From: Myoxocephalus aenaeus
Lineage: Eukaryota; Chordata; Actinopteri; Perciformes; Cottidae
DNA: 64,000 nucleotides
Direction: 5' to 3'
Assembly (NCBI GenBank): GCA_038501785.1
Contig: JBAMJR010000154.1
Span: forward strand, 124,001-188,000
Shown: piece by piece, positions 49,901-61,300 of the stretch
Layout: every line of letters starts with the position of its first letter
Numbering within the stretch: the stretch's first letter is position 1
Notes under the pieces: model-generated
What the model was told of the DNA's origin: nothing
Seen by the model: only the letters and a program-made list of their open reading frames with translations
Databases searched by the model: none
Position numbers and translations under genes: made by a program

Positions 49901-50710
49901 TTGGTAATACTGTAGCTAGTGTACCTGTAGTTAACAAAAACACATCTGTATTGCATGTGAGAGAAAGTTCTGTCTCCAATGAGGCAGTCTCCTCATCTGC
50001 AACATCTGTGTCAACACTGGGCTCAGCATCATCTTTAAACTTGAATCGGTTGCAGCCAGTGGTGAGCCGAGCCATGTCTGAAGGTAAGTACTGCACTCCT
50101 GCTCCACAGGCCTTTTTCACAGAGGACCTTTTGACGTTTCCCAGTCGGAAAAGCACAAGTGGTATTCAATTTCAGCCAAATTAACCATAGCTGAATTGTA
50201 TTTAGCTGCTTTGGTTTCAGGGTCCTGGTGTTGAGCATGCTGACTCATTGTCACACCTTACTGGGATACTTGAAGAGAACAGAGACATCATCAATGTTAT
50301 TAGTAACACCTGTGCTTTTCCTGCTATATGCCATATATGTCAAACTATCTGCTGTGAAAAAGGCCTCTTCCATTGAGTGAATAAACATTCTTTGAAAAAC
50401 ATGCATCTCACACAGCATTTTACTTTTCAGAGTCCCGTGTTCTTGATCCTCGCTGTGCTCATAACTTGGACCAAGGCACCTGCCGAAACTATAACATCCA
50501 CTGGTACTATGACAAGCAGGCCAATGCCTGCGCACAGTTTTGGTATGGAGGCTGCGGTGGGAATGACAACCGTTACGAAACAGAGGATAAATGCAAGAAG
50601 ACTTGCGTTCTATTCAGAACAGGTATTGTAGATTTTTAACAGCAAATGTGCACATTCTCCTTTTATTCATATTGTTTGAATGTTGTACTGTCTTGTCTCC
50701 AGCAGGATAA
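36946..50710 (+). CDS. col28a2: Collagen alpha chain, type XXVIII-like (vWA - collagen - vWA - Kunitz), col28a2-like
   Basis: Extracellular-matrix collagen of the von Willebrand A-domain group. Exons join in frame to 1,229 aa: signal peptide, vWA1, about 531-residue collagen domain, vWA2, Asn/Gly-rich and Ser-rich linker, and one Kunitz domain. That order and the many one-residue Gly-x-Gly breaks are diagnostic of collagen XXVIII (human collagen domain about 528 residues). Human COL28A1 is on another chromosome (7p21), so this copy beside lrp2 and bbs5 is more likely the fish COL28A2 type reported as absent from mammals; paralog choice is inference from position. The gene is TATA-driven, with two alternative last-exon acceptors. 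Block entries give exon coordinates. Confidence 0.88.
38644..48355 (+). CDS. col28a2: col28a2-like exons: collagen triple-helix domain
   Basis: Exons: 38644-38703, 40112-40165, 41085-41129, 41229-41255, 41343-41387, 41508-41552, 41884-41937, 43098-43166, 43278-43346, 43519-43587, 44689-44757, 45287-45355, 45461-45529, 45743-45811, 45913-45984, 46119-46187, 46276-46347, 46530-46598, 46754-46822, 47071-47139, 47232-47300, 47402-47470, 47676-47744, 47983-48051, 48135-48215, 48320-48355. Early exons are 27/45/54-bp perfect Gly-X-Y units. Then come 15 exons of 69 bp and two of 72 bp. Each 69-bp exon codes 23 residues with a single Gly-x-Gly break at residues 16-18 (for example GVG, GEG, GAG, GIG); the 72-bp exons have none. 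All begin with a whole Gly codon. One exon (46530-46598) has Ser where the post-break Gly is expected. Confidence 0.9.
38704..40111 (+). other. col28a2: col28a2-like intron, 1.4 kb
   Basis: Between the first and second collagen exons. No Gly-X-Y exon, repeat end or RNA gene found; the expected collagen domain length is reached without it. Confidence 0.5.
44241..44260 (+). repeat. Short interstitial telomere-type repeat (TTAGGG)3
   Basis: The run gggttagggttagggttagg lies in a col28a2-like intron. Three tandem vertebrate telomere units are enough to note, but could have arisen by chance or by break repair. Confidence 0.8.
48441..49307 (+). CDS. col28a2: col28a2-like exons: second vWA domain
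   Basis: Exon 48441-48477 encodes the post-helix REDIIKLIKEIC. Exon 48750-49307 encodes vWA2 (residues about 799-984), with MELVFVIDSSESVGPENF, GEGTYTGTAIRKAT and VAIVITDGQTDK: a complete DxSxS..T..D metal site. It ends MYLIDDFNTLP, the usual collagen XXVIII-type end of this domain. Cysteines just before it (ICGCGIKC) may link chains. Confidence 0.88.
49432..50083 (+). CDS. col28a2: col28a2-like exons: Asn/Gly-rich and Ser-rich linker
   Basis: Exons 49432-49733 and 49849-50083. After ALESKLVSQFCEDENG the first turns into an imperfect repeat of Asn-Gly with His/Tyr (NGHWNGNNGHRHGNNG, later NGYNGHNGYGHG), then RNTNSRGRGDTFTLPIS-like sequence. The second is acidic at first (EDDEGEDLDL) and then Ser/Val/Thr-rich. 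Both keep the frame between vWA2 and the Kunitz exon, so the low-complexity part is coding. No domain is recognised; it is probably a disordered spacer. Confidence 0.8.
50431..50710 (+). CDS. col28a2: col28a2-like exons: C-terminal Kunitz domain and stop
   Basis: Exon 50431-50622 encodes a Kunitz/BPTI domain with all six cysteines in order (C..C..C..C..C..C): DPRCAHNLDQGTCRNYNIHW, then FWYGGCGGNDNRYET and CKKTC. The residue after the second cysteine, the P1 position of inhibitors, is Arg, but P1' is Asn rather than the usual Ala/Gly, so protease inhibition is uncertain. The last exon begins at ctccagcag and reaches TAA at 50708-50710 after only one or two codons; two acceptors three bases apart are both usable. 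Confidence 0.87.
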
Positions 50711-51338
50711 AAGACGATGAAAATGGACTTTACTACTCTACAATCTGCTGTTCGTTATTTTAATGTGATGCATTATGTCTGTTGGGTTCAGAAATTTCAG
50801 AGATTTCATGCACTTTTTGAAAACTTTTGTCCTCACACATGCATTTTTGATAAAATAGCAAAACAGTGCTAAAAATTCATGACCAACTGAATTAAAAAAT
50901 ATTGCTGTTTCAACCCAACGAATGAGATTAACTTCTAAAAACAAACTTTATTACCTCAGTGAAACCAGAAGAAATCCTTTATTCAGGGTGTGGCTGCACT
51001 GAGTTTCAAATAACAAATTCAGAAATGTTATTACAATTTAAAATTAACCTGTAAATCATTATTATACCTCTATGAGCCACATGCTTTGCATACCTTGTGT
51101 TCAAATTATGTACTAATATGCTGAGAACTTCTGTGTGCGTTGTGTTTGCTGTTATTACGATGTGTTCGTTTTGGCTGGCAGCTGTAAAAATGGGCCAATT
51201 GGGTACTGCTTTCAGAGGTCTACTGTGATTGCCATCTTATGATGAAGATTGAGTTTTTTTTTGCACTCTATCCATTAAAGGTCTGTCTATTTGGGCAGTA
51301 TATGTATATCTGAATACAAGTTTTATATGTTTTTTAAG

Positions 51339-51344
51339 AATAAA
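51339..51344 (+). terminator. col28a2: col28a2-like polyadenylation signal (AATAAA)
   Basis: Canonical hexamer about 630 bases after the stop codon and before a T-rich downstream element. Confidence 0.55.
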
Positions 51345-51884
51345 ATGTAAAATTATGTTGGTTTGCCTGTTTTTGAGTGTTTATTAAGAAAAATAACATT
51401 TTTGTATTATTATTATTAATCCATTATAATCATCGTCATCTAATATCAATGAGATGAATGACTGAATTAGCTAAATCTAACTTTAAAACAAATTGACTTT
51501 CTTTTTAATGTGGCACATGGAGTTTCCCTCTCACACAGGAATTGTGCTATTCAATGTAAGTATGTCTTATCTTTCTCTGTCCGTATGTATATTTAGCACC
51601 TTAATTGTTAGGTCTTTCTAGCACTACTGCCTTAATTGGAGCATTAGGTTCAGTAGTTTCCACTCCACAGTCAAAAGGCTATTTTCAACCTAATAAAGGT
51701 AACAAACATATTTGCCCTTCTGTTTGTAACACCTAGGGGGCTCTGAAACTGAAATATTTGGCTGGCCTTTTTCACAGCAGACATTCTGACATGTCACAGA
51801 AGGGAAAACACAGGTGTACAAAATAAATGAATGACAGCAGACTTCTATCGCTTTTGTGTATGATGACTAACTGTCACATTGTCA

Positions 51885-52822
51885 TTTTCTCTATTCCCTC
51901 TTCACATATGACTGCACAGCTATTCACCCCACTAACACCATGGTCAACTTTGCAGACGACACTGCTGTAGTAGGACTGATAACCAACAACAACGAGACAG
52001 CCTACAGGGAGGAGATCCAACATCTGACACAATGGTGTTCACATAACAACCTGAACAAAAACAAAAGAAATGATAATAGACTTCAGGAGAGCAAGGCGGG
52101 TGGAGCACGCTGCGCTCCGTGTACGTGGAGAGGAGGTGGAGAGGGTGGACTGCTTCACATACCTCGGAGTCCACATTTCATCAGACCTCACCTGGTCCAA
52201 AAACATCTCCCATCAGGTGGGGAAGGCCCAGCAGAGGCTCTACTTCCTCAGGAAGCTGAAGCAGGCTCACCTTCCTCAACACCTGCTGATAAACTTCTAT
52301 CGGGCAACCATTGAGAGCCTCCTGACCTACTGCTGCACTGTGTGGTTTGCTAGCTGCACAGTGGAGGACAGGAGGGATCTGCAGCGGGTGGTGAGGATGG
52401 CAGAAAGAGTGATTGGGACCACATTACCCCCCCTCAGTGACCTATACGCTGGCCGGCTCTGTAAAAAAGCCAGCTGTATCTCCAAAGACCCCACCCACCC
52501 TGGACATGCACTGTTTGCTCCCCTTCCATCTGGAAGGAGATACAGGACAATTAAAACACGCACAAACAGACTACAAAACAGCTTTTACCCACAGGCTGTC
52601 AAATGTATAGAACCCCACCCCCCCAAAAAAGCTGAGGACACTAACTGCTGAACAATATTCAATGGCACATGCACTTTATGATGATCCACTTATTTATCTG
52701 TCTACTTGTGATGTGAATGTTTCTATGGTTGTTTTCAATGTTTGTCTTTACTGTAAGAGCTGCTAAACTGTTTTTCGTTGTTTTCGTGACAATGACAATA
52801 AAGTATTCTATTCTATTCTATT
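51885..52822 (+). mobile_element. 5'-truncated L2-type LINE fragment (reverse transcriptase C-terminal part)
   Basis: The first frame reads LYSLFTYDC then MVNFADDTAVVGLI, which carries the FADD form of the reverse-transcriptase catalytic box. After a frameshift near 52065 a second frame reads MIIDFRRARRVEHAALRVRG, VDCFTYLGVHISSDL and LINFYRATIESLLTYCCTVW, the conserved end of fish L2-clade LINEs. A 3' UTR ends in gacaataaag and an (ATTCT)n tail at 52805-52822. With the frameshift and no upstream half it cannot encode a working protein. It lies between col28a2 and bbs5. Confidence 0.88.
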
Positions 52823-53290
52823 GTTATGGCTTATTGATGCACTTGAATAGAACAGAGCCATTGTTAAAGTGTGTTAGTAACACCCGTGCTTATACGATGA
52901 GGAGTCAATTAATAAAACAATTTACGGAAAAGGGCCTATTGACAATAGTTGTTCGTAGTGTACAAGTTAGAGTGTGACAATATTTACCCTTTTTGAGAGG
53001 GTCCTTTCCCACAAATAGGAAGTGACACAACACATGCAATACATTTTAATTCATAATATAGTTTAGTTCTCACTGGCAGAAGAGTAGTTCGTGAATTAGT
53101 TATGAGTTAGTGATTTGATATAAATAAGCTCCACAATATGGTCCTCTTTGCTTGCCGTCTGTTGCCAAGGTGATTGTGACGCTAGAGCGGCTTCAGATTA
53201 GGCAGACTGCAGTTAGTTTAGCTAGCGAACAAACGCAAATTAGCCAGTAAACGTGAATAAACTAAGCCGAGGGGGTTGTTACCTGCAGTC

Positions 53291-56200
53291 ATGGCATCTG
53301 TTTTAGATGCTCTCTGGGAAGACAGAGATGTTCGCTTCGACATAACAGCACAGTAAGTTACTTCACTCAAATAGTTTGTACTTCACCATCGTGCAAACTA
53401 GCTAACCTAGCTAGTTAGCTCAGGTACGGTCCTTGGCCCTTCTTATAGCCAAAGGTATGTTACAGGTATACAGGTATGAAGGTATACAGGTATGAAGGTA
53501 TACAGTAACTCACTGTTGCTAATACAAGACTGTATTGCCACATGTGTCTCAAATTATAGTGTTGGATGTCATAGATTACCATCATCGTAATTCTAGCTGT
53601 ACTGTAGTTTAACCAGCTGTATTAAGCCTCGATAACTATCAGTGATCAATCTGACGATCCATCCTGTACACAGGCAGATGAAAACTCGTCCAGGAGAAGC
53701 ACTCATCGACTGTCTGGACTCCATCGAAGACACGAAAGGAAACAACGGAGATCGAGGTAGTTAAGACTATAAACTATGGTTTAAAACTCTCTGGGCAGCC
53801 TTGTGTGCGCTGGTCACTTAATATGTGATCATGTCTGATATATTTTGCAGGACGACTGTTGGTAACAAACCTGAGGATCATTTGGCATTCTTTGGCCCTG
53901 CCAAGAGTCAATTTGTGTGAGTACAGCTTTAGGAATAGTTTCATGTTTTTGGTTTGTTTTGTTAGTAGTTTGACTGCCCTCTCTTGGAAGTGCTTGGCAT
54001 GAAATTACCTTCATTAAAACATGTAAATGAAAAAAAACTAATAATCTTTACAGTTTTTATTATAGGTTTAATGACTTCTGTACATCTGTTATTTAGTTTT
54101 CCTTTTTGCTTAAACCTTAACCAAAACTAAAGATATGTTGAATGACCATTGCCACCTATTTCATAATAATTCAGTCAAACATGTTTTGATGTCATTATGT
54201 GTGTAATATGTCACAAGTAATGTTGAGTGCTTTACGGTAATTATGAAACGCCTACTAACAAACAGAATAAGAAACTAACCATTCATTTATATAACATCAG
54301 AGATGATCCCTGAGGGAGGTTTACATCGTAAGGCTCCTATTTTACTTTAAGTGCTTGTATTTCCAAGTTCATGTCAACAAAGTACAGAGCCAAGTGTGGA
54401 ACCATACAAAAAATCTCACCAACCTAAATGCAAATCTTTTTTTTTCCCAGCTGTGGGTTACAACTCCATCATTAACATCACAACAAGGACAGCTAACTCA
54501 GTAAGTAAACCTTTTGTTTGTACGTCTGGCTATAAATTGTTATAAAAATGTTATTACAAAATAAATGAAAATAAATACACAATCCAGTGTATTTGAGCAT
54601 AATCGTTTTACATTTCCTTATACACACATCACATATACTTTTTAAATTACAGGCCCTGAACAAGTGTTCGATTGCCTCAAACGCTGTGTCTCGGTCTTTT
54701 TTATTTCGCAATTTTAAATTGGAAAAGCGTTTCAATCCAATCAATGCAAGGACAAAGCCAATAACGGTCACATTGTTGTTACATTATTGTAATTAATAAA
54801 TTAAGAACTTCACAAATGACATCACTAATTAATTAATTGAATGCTATTTTTCAGAAATTAAGAGGCCAAACGGAAGCGCTCTACATCTTGACAAAGTCCA
54901 ACAACACAAGATTTGAGTTCATTTTCACCAATGTGGTTCCAGGAAGTCCACGACTCTTTACTTCTGTTATTGCTGTTCACAGGTAAAATGATGCTGAGGG
55001 GTAAATTATCTGATTACATTCTACATAAGAAGTATGCCATACTAAATACTTTTGTTTTTGTTTTGTTATAGGGCCTATGAGACATCTAAAATGTACAGAG
55101 ACCTGAAATTGCGAGCCGCTCTCATTCAAAATAAGCAGCTGAGACTCTTGCCCCGGGAGCAAGTGTATGATAAAATTAATGGAGTTTGGAATTTATCCAG
55201 TGATCAGGTACAGGTGCTTCAGTTATGTGTGTTTAAAAGGTTTTTCATCAATCTAGAATTTTCCAGTTTACGTAAGAGTTTATTACTCAGACTAACACCA
55301 AACTAGCTCTACAAAGTTAAAATGTCACATTTCATAGCCCACGTGCATTAAGGTGGAATACTTTCTATTGTCCTTTATAAATAATTGTCTTCATGAGCAG
55401 TACAGTTCTATGAAATGTTAATTAGGAATTTAACAAGTGGTTTCCCTCCTTTTAAATATGTTGTTAAGAGTCTGAAACTAATACTGGAAGCGTACTCTTT
55501 GATATGATAACTGGAGATAATTACCAATATGTGTAACTGAGTTCATTTTCTTTTCTTTTAGGGTAACCTTGGAACCTTCTTTATCACTAATGTTCGGATC
55601 GTATGGCATGCCAATATGAACGAGAGCTTCAATGTCAGCATTCCTTACCTTCAGATTGTAAGTAATACACCAAATAATATTACCGAGTTCGTTCCTCACT
55701 TTCCACCTGACTTGTCATGTAAATGGACAAAATGAGAACACAGTTCTGCTTTGCAAATACATATTTACCTTTTTGATCGGTTCTAAGAAACTTGATTCTC
55801 CCTTTTCCTTTCTCTTTTAATATTTTATAAAATGTTTTGAAACTCAAATACTGTAATGTAGATAATGGTATCGATAGCTTGGGCTGGTCCCTGAAATTAT
55901 TATGGACCAAACCTGTTTACATAATGTCCTAACAAACAAACACACCATCTATTATGTGCTAAGGAGCACTTCAGTTAAAGAACCCTGTGTGGTTGTTAAA
56001 TTGCAAAATGCACTTTCACTACAGTGCACCAAAAAGTACAACAGCAAAGACACAATAATATTATGAGCTACTTTTAGGTTGGTGTAGTGTACATCCACAC
56101 AGCAGGAGGCATTAAGTGCCTTTGTGATGTTCTATCCTGTTTTAGTTTGTGCATGATAAGATTGTTTAGTGACTCATCTCAGCAGCTCTGAGCCACTGCA

Positions 56201-57447
56201 GCTCTTTAAAATTGAACACCACTGTACCCTATCACATGATCTGCGACAAATATTCTTGTTTCTGTTGTAAAATCATGTGTAATTTATCTTTCAGTTGGAT
56301 TGTGTATTTGTTTTCATTACTTTTATCTTTTCCCCTCAAGTGGTCTATCAGAATAAGAGACTCAAAGTTCGGCTTGGCTTTGGTGATAGAGAGTTCACGC
56401 CAGGTAAAATCTGCAGTTTGAGTCAACTGAACTGATCACAATACTGATGATGATTTAAAACTTGTAATAATATATAATATAAGTGTAAGAGTAATAAACA
56501 AATACTTTGTTTTTTAGAGTGGTGGCTATGTGCTCGGGTTTAAGATCGACCCAGTGGATAAGCTTCAAGACGCACTTAAGGAAATTAACTCATTGCATAA
56601 GGTGTACTCTGCCAACCCCATCTTTGGAGTGGAATATGAAATGGAAGAAAAGGTAGGCATCCAAGCATAATATTAGAATATATGACCCTGAACACTTTAA
56701 CAGTATAACATTAAAGCATGTCAGAAAGGGTAAGCTGTTAAAGCTATAAATAAACCAACTCTAATATACTCTACATGTCTATTTTTGAATTACTGTGTCA
56801 TTTTCAAAGCAAATTTGTTCCATCTACATTCCCATGATTGTTTTGCATACTCCTTTGTCACCAGTTCAGCTGATCTTGTAGTCATAGCGCTGTTTGTCCT
56901 CACAATGATTTCAGCCCCAGCCGTTGGACGAGCTGACAGTAGAACAGCTTCCAGATGACGTGGAAATCGAGCCCGATGAGCAGACTGACGCTTTTACTGT
57001 GAGTTCCACTCATCACCCCTCTGGGAGTCAATGGTTTAGTTTCCAGACTATTCTCAGAATAGCTGCCAGCTAATTTCATTCAGATTAATGAACAAACATG
57101 AATCTATGTTGCCTGGTGCTCGTGTGTGTGTACGAAGCAGTGCTCATCAGACAACAATTACCTCTTATCACAGACGGCATGTCCCAGTTTCTTTTTATTC
57201 CATGTGTGAATTGTGTGTGTTGCTTCCCATAGGCTTACTTTGCTGATGGAAATAAGGTAAAGTCTCACAATTACTTTTATCGCCAGCTATAATTGTAAAA
57301 TATGTTGTGTTTAACTCTTTTTATTTGTTTACTGATGTTCCAAAGCAACAAGACCGTGAGCCAGTTTTCTCCGAGGAGCTGGGCCTCGCCGTTGAGAAGC
57401 TGAAGGACGGCTTCACACTTCAAGGCCTGTGGGAAGTCATGGGCTGA
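53291..57447 (+). CDS. bbs5: BBS5, BBSome subunit (Bardet-Biedl syndrome 5 protein)
   Basis: Core subunit of the BBSome, the coat that carries membrane proteins in and out of cilia. Twelve exons: 53291-53352, 53674-53756, 53851-53916, 54451-54500, 54855-54982, 55072-55207, 55562-55657, 56341-56403, 56518-56652, 56915-56998, 57233-57256, 57346-57447; 342 aa (human 341). Two PH-like domains bind phosphoinositides: roughly residues 30-150 (GRLLVTNLRIIWHSLALPR) and 160-265 (GNLGTFFITNVRIVWHAN). The C terminus, EELGLAVEKLKDGFTLQGLW, is nearly identical to human. Exon 8 begins with Trp (QIWSIRIRDSKFG) where I recall Arg in human. All joins are in phase. Confidence 0.95.
53461..53504 (+). repeat. 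Short minisatellite in bbs5 intron 1
   Basis: The 16-bp unit ggtatacaggtatgaa occurs almost three times in tandem, made of the related halves ggtataca and ggtatgaa. Confidence 0.7.
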
Positions 57448-58358
57448 AATAATATGAAACGTATATTTTTTTAGGTCATGTTAAAAGTTGTACAGTTTAT
57501 GCATTGATACTATTTCATTAAAAAAATACATGTAGGACATATTTATTGTGAGGGTATTCTATAAAACAGTTTATTGTAATGGCTATAATGTAAAAAAAAA
57601 ACATGCAGTTTTAAAGTTATTAAATGCATTTAAATAGATATTAAAGAGTTGGGTTTTTTGTACCTTTCAATAACAGGAACGCAGTAGGTTTATACTGTAT
57701 CTCACACACAGTTCTTTTGTGGAAAGAACACAATGATCTCGGGCTAAATACATTACTACACAAGGGGCTGAAGTATTTAAAACATCTGAAAAGAGGACAA
57801 ACTGTCACCTCCTGTGGTGGCAGCTGTTCTCTGACCCGGTCTTGTTAGATAACTCCCCTGTGGATGTGTCACAAACAAATACTGATCACTGTCGTGAACT
57901 GGTCATAACTATCAGTGAAGCATGACTCACTCCACATGTAGATGTCTCCAGGATACACAGACTTGTAGTAAATGAAAGCCTTATCTGTGAATACATAAAG
58001 AGCTGGAACAAATAGTCCTGCCTTCACCTGTTTTGCTGTTTTTCTCTAAAATAATATATTTGACCTCATTAGATAGACAAGGGGAAATTAAATTGAAAGA
58101 TCATAGGTTATTTCTGTGGCCATATACAACAATATTGTTACGAATCACCAGGGTGACAAGGCTCCACAGTTGTTTTTACTCTATGACAGCTGTATGAGCT
58201 CTCCTGTTTGGCCAACTTGAATTCTTCATGGATAGGGTGGCTGGCTATATTTAGAGGGGGCACGGTTATATTAAAGTGGCTTCAGACCTGGCTGCCTATA
58301 GTTCTCTGTCTTCACCAGCCTGTCGGGAACACCTCCATCCACTGCCTGTCCTAAAAGA
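57448..58358 (+). promoter_or_regulatory. klhl41: bbs5-klhl41 intergenic interval with muscle-type promoter elements
   Basis: A MEF2 site, ctatatttag, matching the CTA(A/T)4TAG consensus, lies at 58245-58254, about 105 bp before the klhl41 start codon. E-boxes are at 57821-57826 and 58187-58192 (cagctg) and 58025-58030 (cacctg). A TATA-like tatattaa lies at about 58267-58274. MEF2 and MyoD-type sites fit a gene expressed in striated muscle. The first 200 bases hold the bbs5 3' UTR; I found ATTAAA variants but no AATAAA. Confidence 0.65.
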
Positions 58359-61300
58359 ATGGATCCCCAAAGCATGAGGGAGGATCTCCGCCTGTTTCAG
58401 AGCACTTTGCTGCAGGATGGACTGAAAGAGCTCCTGAATGAGAACAAGTTAATTGACTGTGTCCTAAAGGTTGGAGACAGAAGCATCCCCTGCCATCGCC
58501 TCATACTGGCAGCTTGTAGTCCTTATTTCCGGGAGCTGTACTTCTCAGCAGATGGCAAGGAAATGGATACAATGGAGGTTGTTCTGGAGAACATGGATCC
58601 CAATGTGATGGAGGCCATTGTAAATTACATGTACTCAGCAGAGATTGATATCAATGAAAACAATGTGCAGGATGTTTTGGCCGCTGCCCATCGCCTCCAG
58701 ATCCCCTCAGTGTTCACAGTCTGTGTGAATTATCTCCAGAAGGGGCTGTCGAAGAAAAACTGCCTTTCCATCTACAGGCTGGGACTGATGCTGAGCAGCG
58801 CCAGACTGGCCTTGGCAGCTCGAGATCACATTGCAGATCGGTTTGAGACCATAGCCCAGGACGAGGACTTCTTAGAGCTCTCTCCACCTGAACTCTTTGC
58901 CATTATTGGAGCTGATACATTGAATGTAGAAAAAGAGGAAGTGGTGTTTGAGACCCTCATGAGGTGGATCAGAAAAGACAAAGAGAAGCGAGTGAAATCC
59001 TTAGAGGAGGCCTTTGAGTGCATTCGTTTCCGTTTACTCCCAGAGAAGTACTTCAAGGAGAAGGTGGAGAAGGATGACCTCATTAAAAGTGATCCTGAGC
59101 TTCTTAAAAAAATCAAAGTCATTCAGGAAGCCTTTGCGGGAAAGCTGCCCGAGAAGAAGAAGGGAGAAGACGATGAGGAAGAAGAGGAGGGAACGTTGCC
59201 CGGCTATCTGAATGATAAGCGCAGATATGGCATGTATGCCAAAGACATGGTTCTGATGATGAATGACACTGCGAGCGTGGCTTATGACACCCAGGAGAAC
59301 GAATGTTTTCTCGCTGCAATGTCAGAGCTGATCCCCCGAAACCACGTCAGTGTGGTGTCGAAGAACAACATCCTGTATGTGTTGGGAGGTTTGTTTGTTG
59401 ATGAAGAGGACAAAGAAAACCCATTGCAGTGTTACCTCTACCAGGTATAAAGATTACATTGCAGATGTGCTGGAAACATCAAAAGTAATTCTCTCTTTTG
59501 TTTTTTCAAAATATCTTAAAATGTGTCTTTCAGTTTGACAGTCTCAGTGCTGAATGGGTCGCTCTGCCCCCCATGCCCTCCCCCAGGTGTTTGTTTGCTG
59601 TGGGGGAATGTGAAAATCTCCTCTTTGCTGTCGCAGGAAAAGACTTACAGTCCGATGAGTCTCAGGACACTGTCATGTGCTACGACATTGAGTAAGTTCA
59701 GTACCAACCGTCTTGGATATGCTCGTTCAGTAAATTTGTCTCATTGAAAGCTCCAATATTTATTGTTTAAATACTGTCTATCCTTTTTAGAAAAATGAAG
59801 TGGACTCAAACTAAAAAGTTGCCCATGAATATCCACGGCCACTGTGTGGTCTCTGAGAACGGGCTGGTGTACTCTATTGGAGGAAAAACGGATGACAAGT
59901 AAGATTTAAATGCCAAAACAGTTCATATTAAGTAAAACTATGATTTTCCGATTACACTAACCCTCCTTTGGAATCATATTTGTCTCCCCGGTAAAGTAAA
60001 GCAACCAATAAGATGTTTGCATACAACCACAAGAGATCAGAGTGGAAGGAGGTGGCCTCCATGAAAACTCCCAGATCCATGTTTGGGGCAGTTATCCACA
60101 ACGGGATGATTGTTGTCGCCGGGGGAGTCAATGAGGAAGGCCTCATAGCTGCATGTGAAACTTATGACTTTGGAACCAACAAGTACGTGCCTTATTATTA
60201 TTATTGTTATGTATTATTATAAGTCAATCAAGCATGGCTGGTTATTATTATTTACTGATACAAATTTTTATTTGGTTGTTCCCAATCAAAGTTTAAATAT
60301 TGATGTAACTTAACCATCTTCAAATGAGTTTCAGTCAAATATTGCAGCTTTTTAAACCCTTTGGGGTGGGATTTTTTTTGTAATCTCACAATCCAAATGC
60401 ATTTTTATTGGGGTCACAATTGATTCAAAATTGATTCTCAATTCAGTGAATGCGGTTGCAAATTTCAGGATCTACTCCGGTCCGCTGTGCGCATGAAGGC
60501 AGTCTGGAAAATTATAGCCTGAAAGCAGTAAAGTGTGTATAAGATTAGGGATTTTTCATATTTTAAAAGTCAACTTCTTAAAAAAAAAAAAACACACACT
60601 TCTCAATATTTGTCAATATTAAACGTTAATCAAGTTATACAAAAAATAAATATGTTGCCTGTTAAGTGTATTCCTCAAATTGGTATTTTCTATGGTTTTT
60701 CAACAAATCCCACCGTAATGCTTGACACTGCAGGCTACTGCCCATCAATAGCAATATGTATGTTCTTACGTCAATTAAAACAAATTTGGGAAATCGTGAA
60801 TTAATTCAGGATCTTAGAAGATAACTTATTTTCATCCTCAGATTGCTCAATTTCAAAGACATTAAAGAGGTGAAAGCAAAAACCCTGGGGAAAAATATAT
60901 ACATATTATTTGTGTAATAGATATACAGTAAATGTTTTTTTGATATTCCTTTAATAGTAAAGAACAAACGACATGAGATGTCACATTAATACAGCTTCAA
61001 CCTTGTTGTAGGTGGTCACCCTTCACAGAGATGCCCCAGGAGAGGAGCTCCGTCAACCTGGTGAGCTGCGGAGGGCAGTTATTCACTCTAGGAGGCTTTG
61101 CCATAGTGTTGAACGAGAACAAAGAGTGTGCACCCAGTGAAATCATCGACATTTGGCAGTATGTGTTGATTTTGTTGCATTATATCCATACATTTGTTAG
61201 GAACCAATCTCATCAGCAGTGTATTATAATGACTTGTTTTCACGGTCTTCCCAGGTATGAAGAAGACAAGAAACAGTGGACTGGTATCATCAGAGAGATG

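Noticed and set aside
54652..54790. ORF-like segment in a bbs5 intron (reading ALNKCSIASNAVSRS) with an acceptor-like acag before it
   Set aside because: BBS5 joins TANS directly to KLRGQTEALY in the family; no donor follows and inclusion would break the protein.
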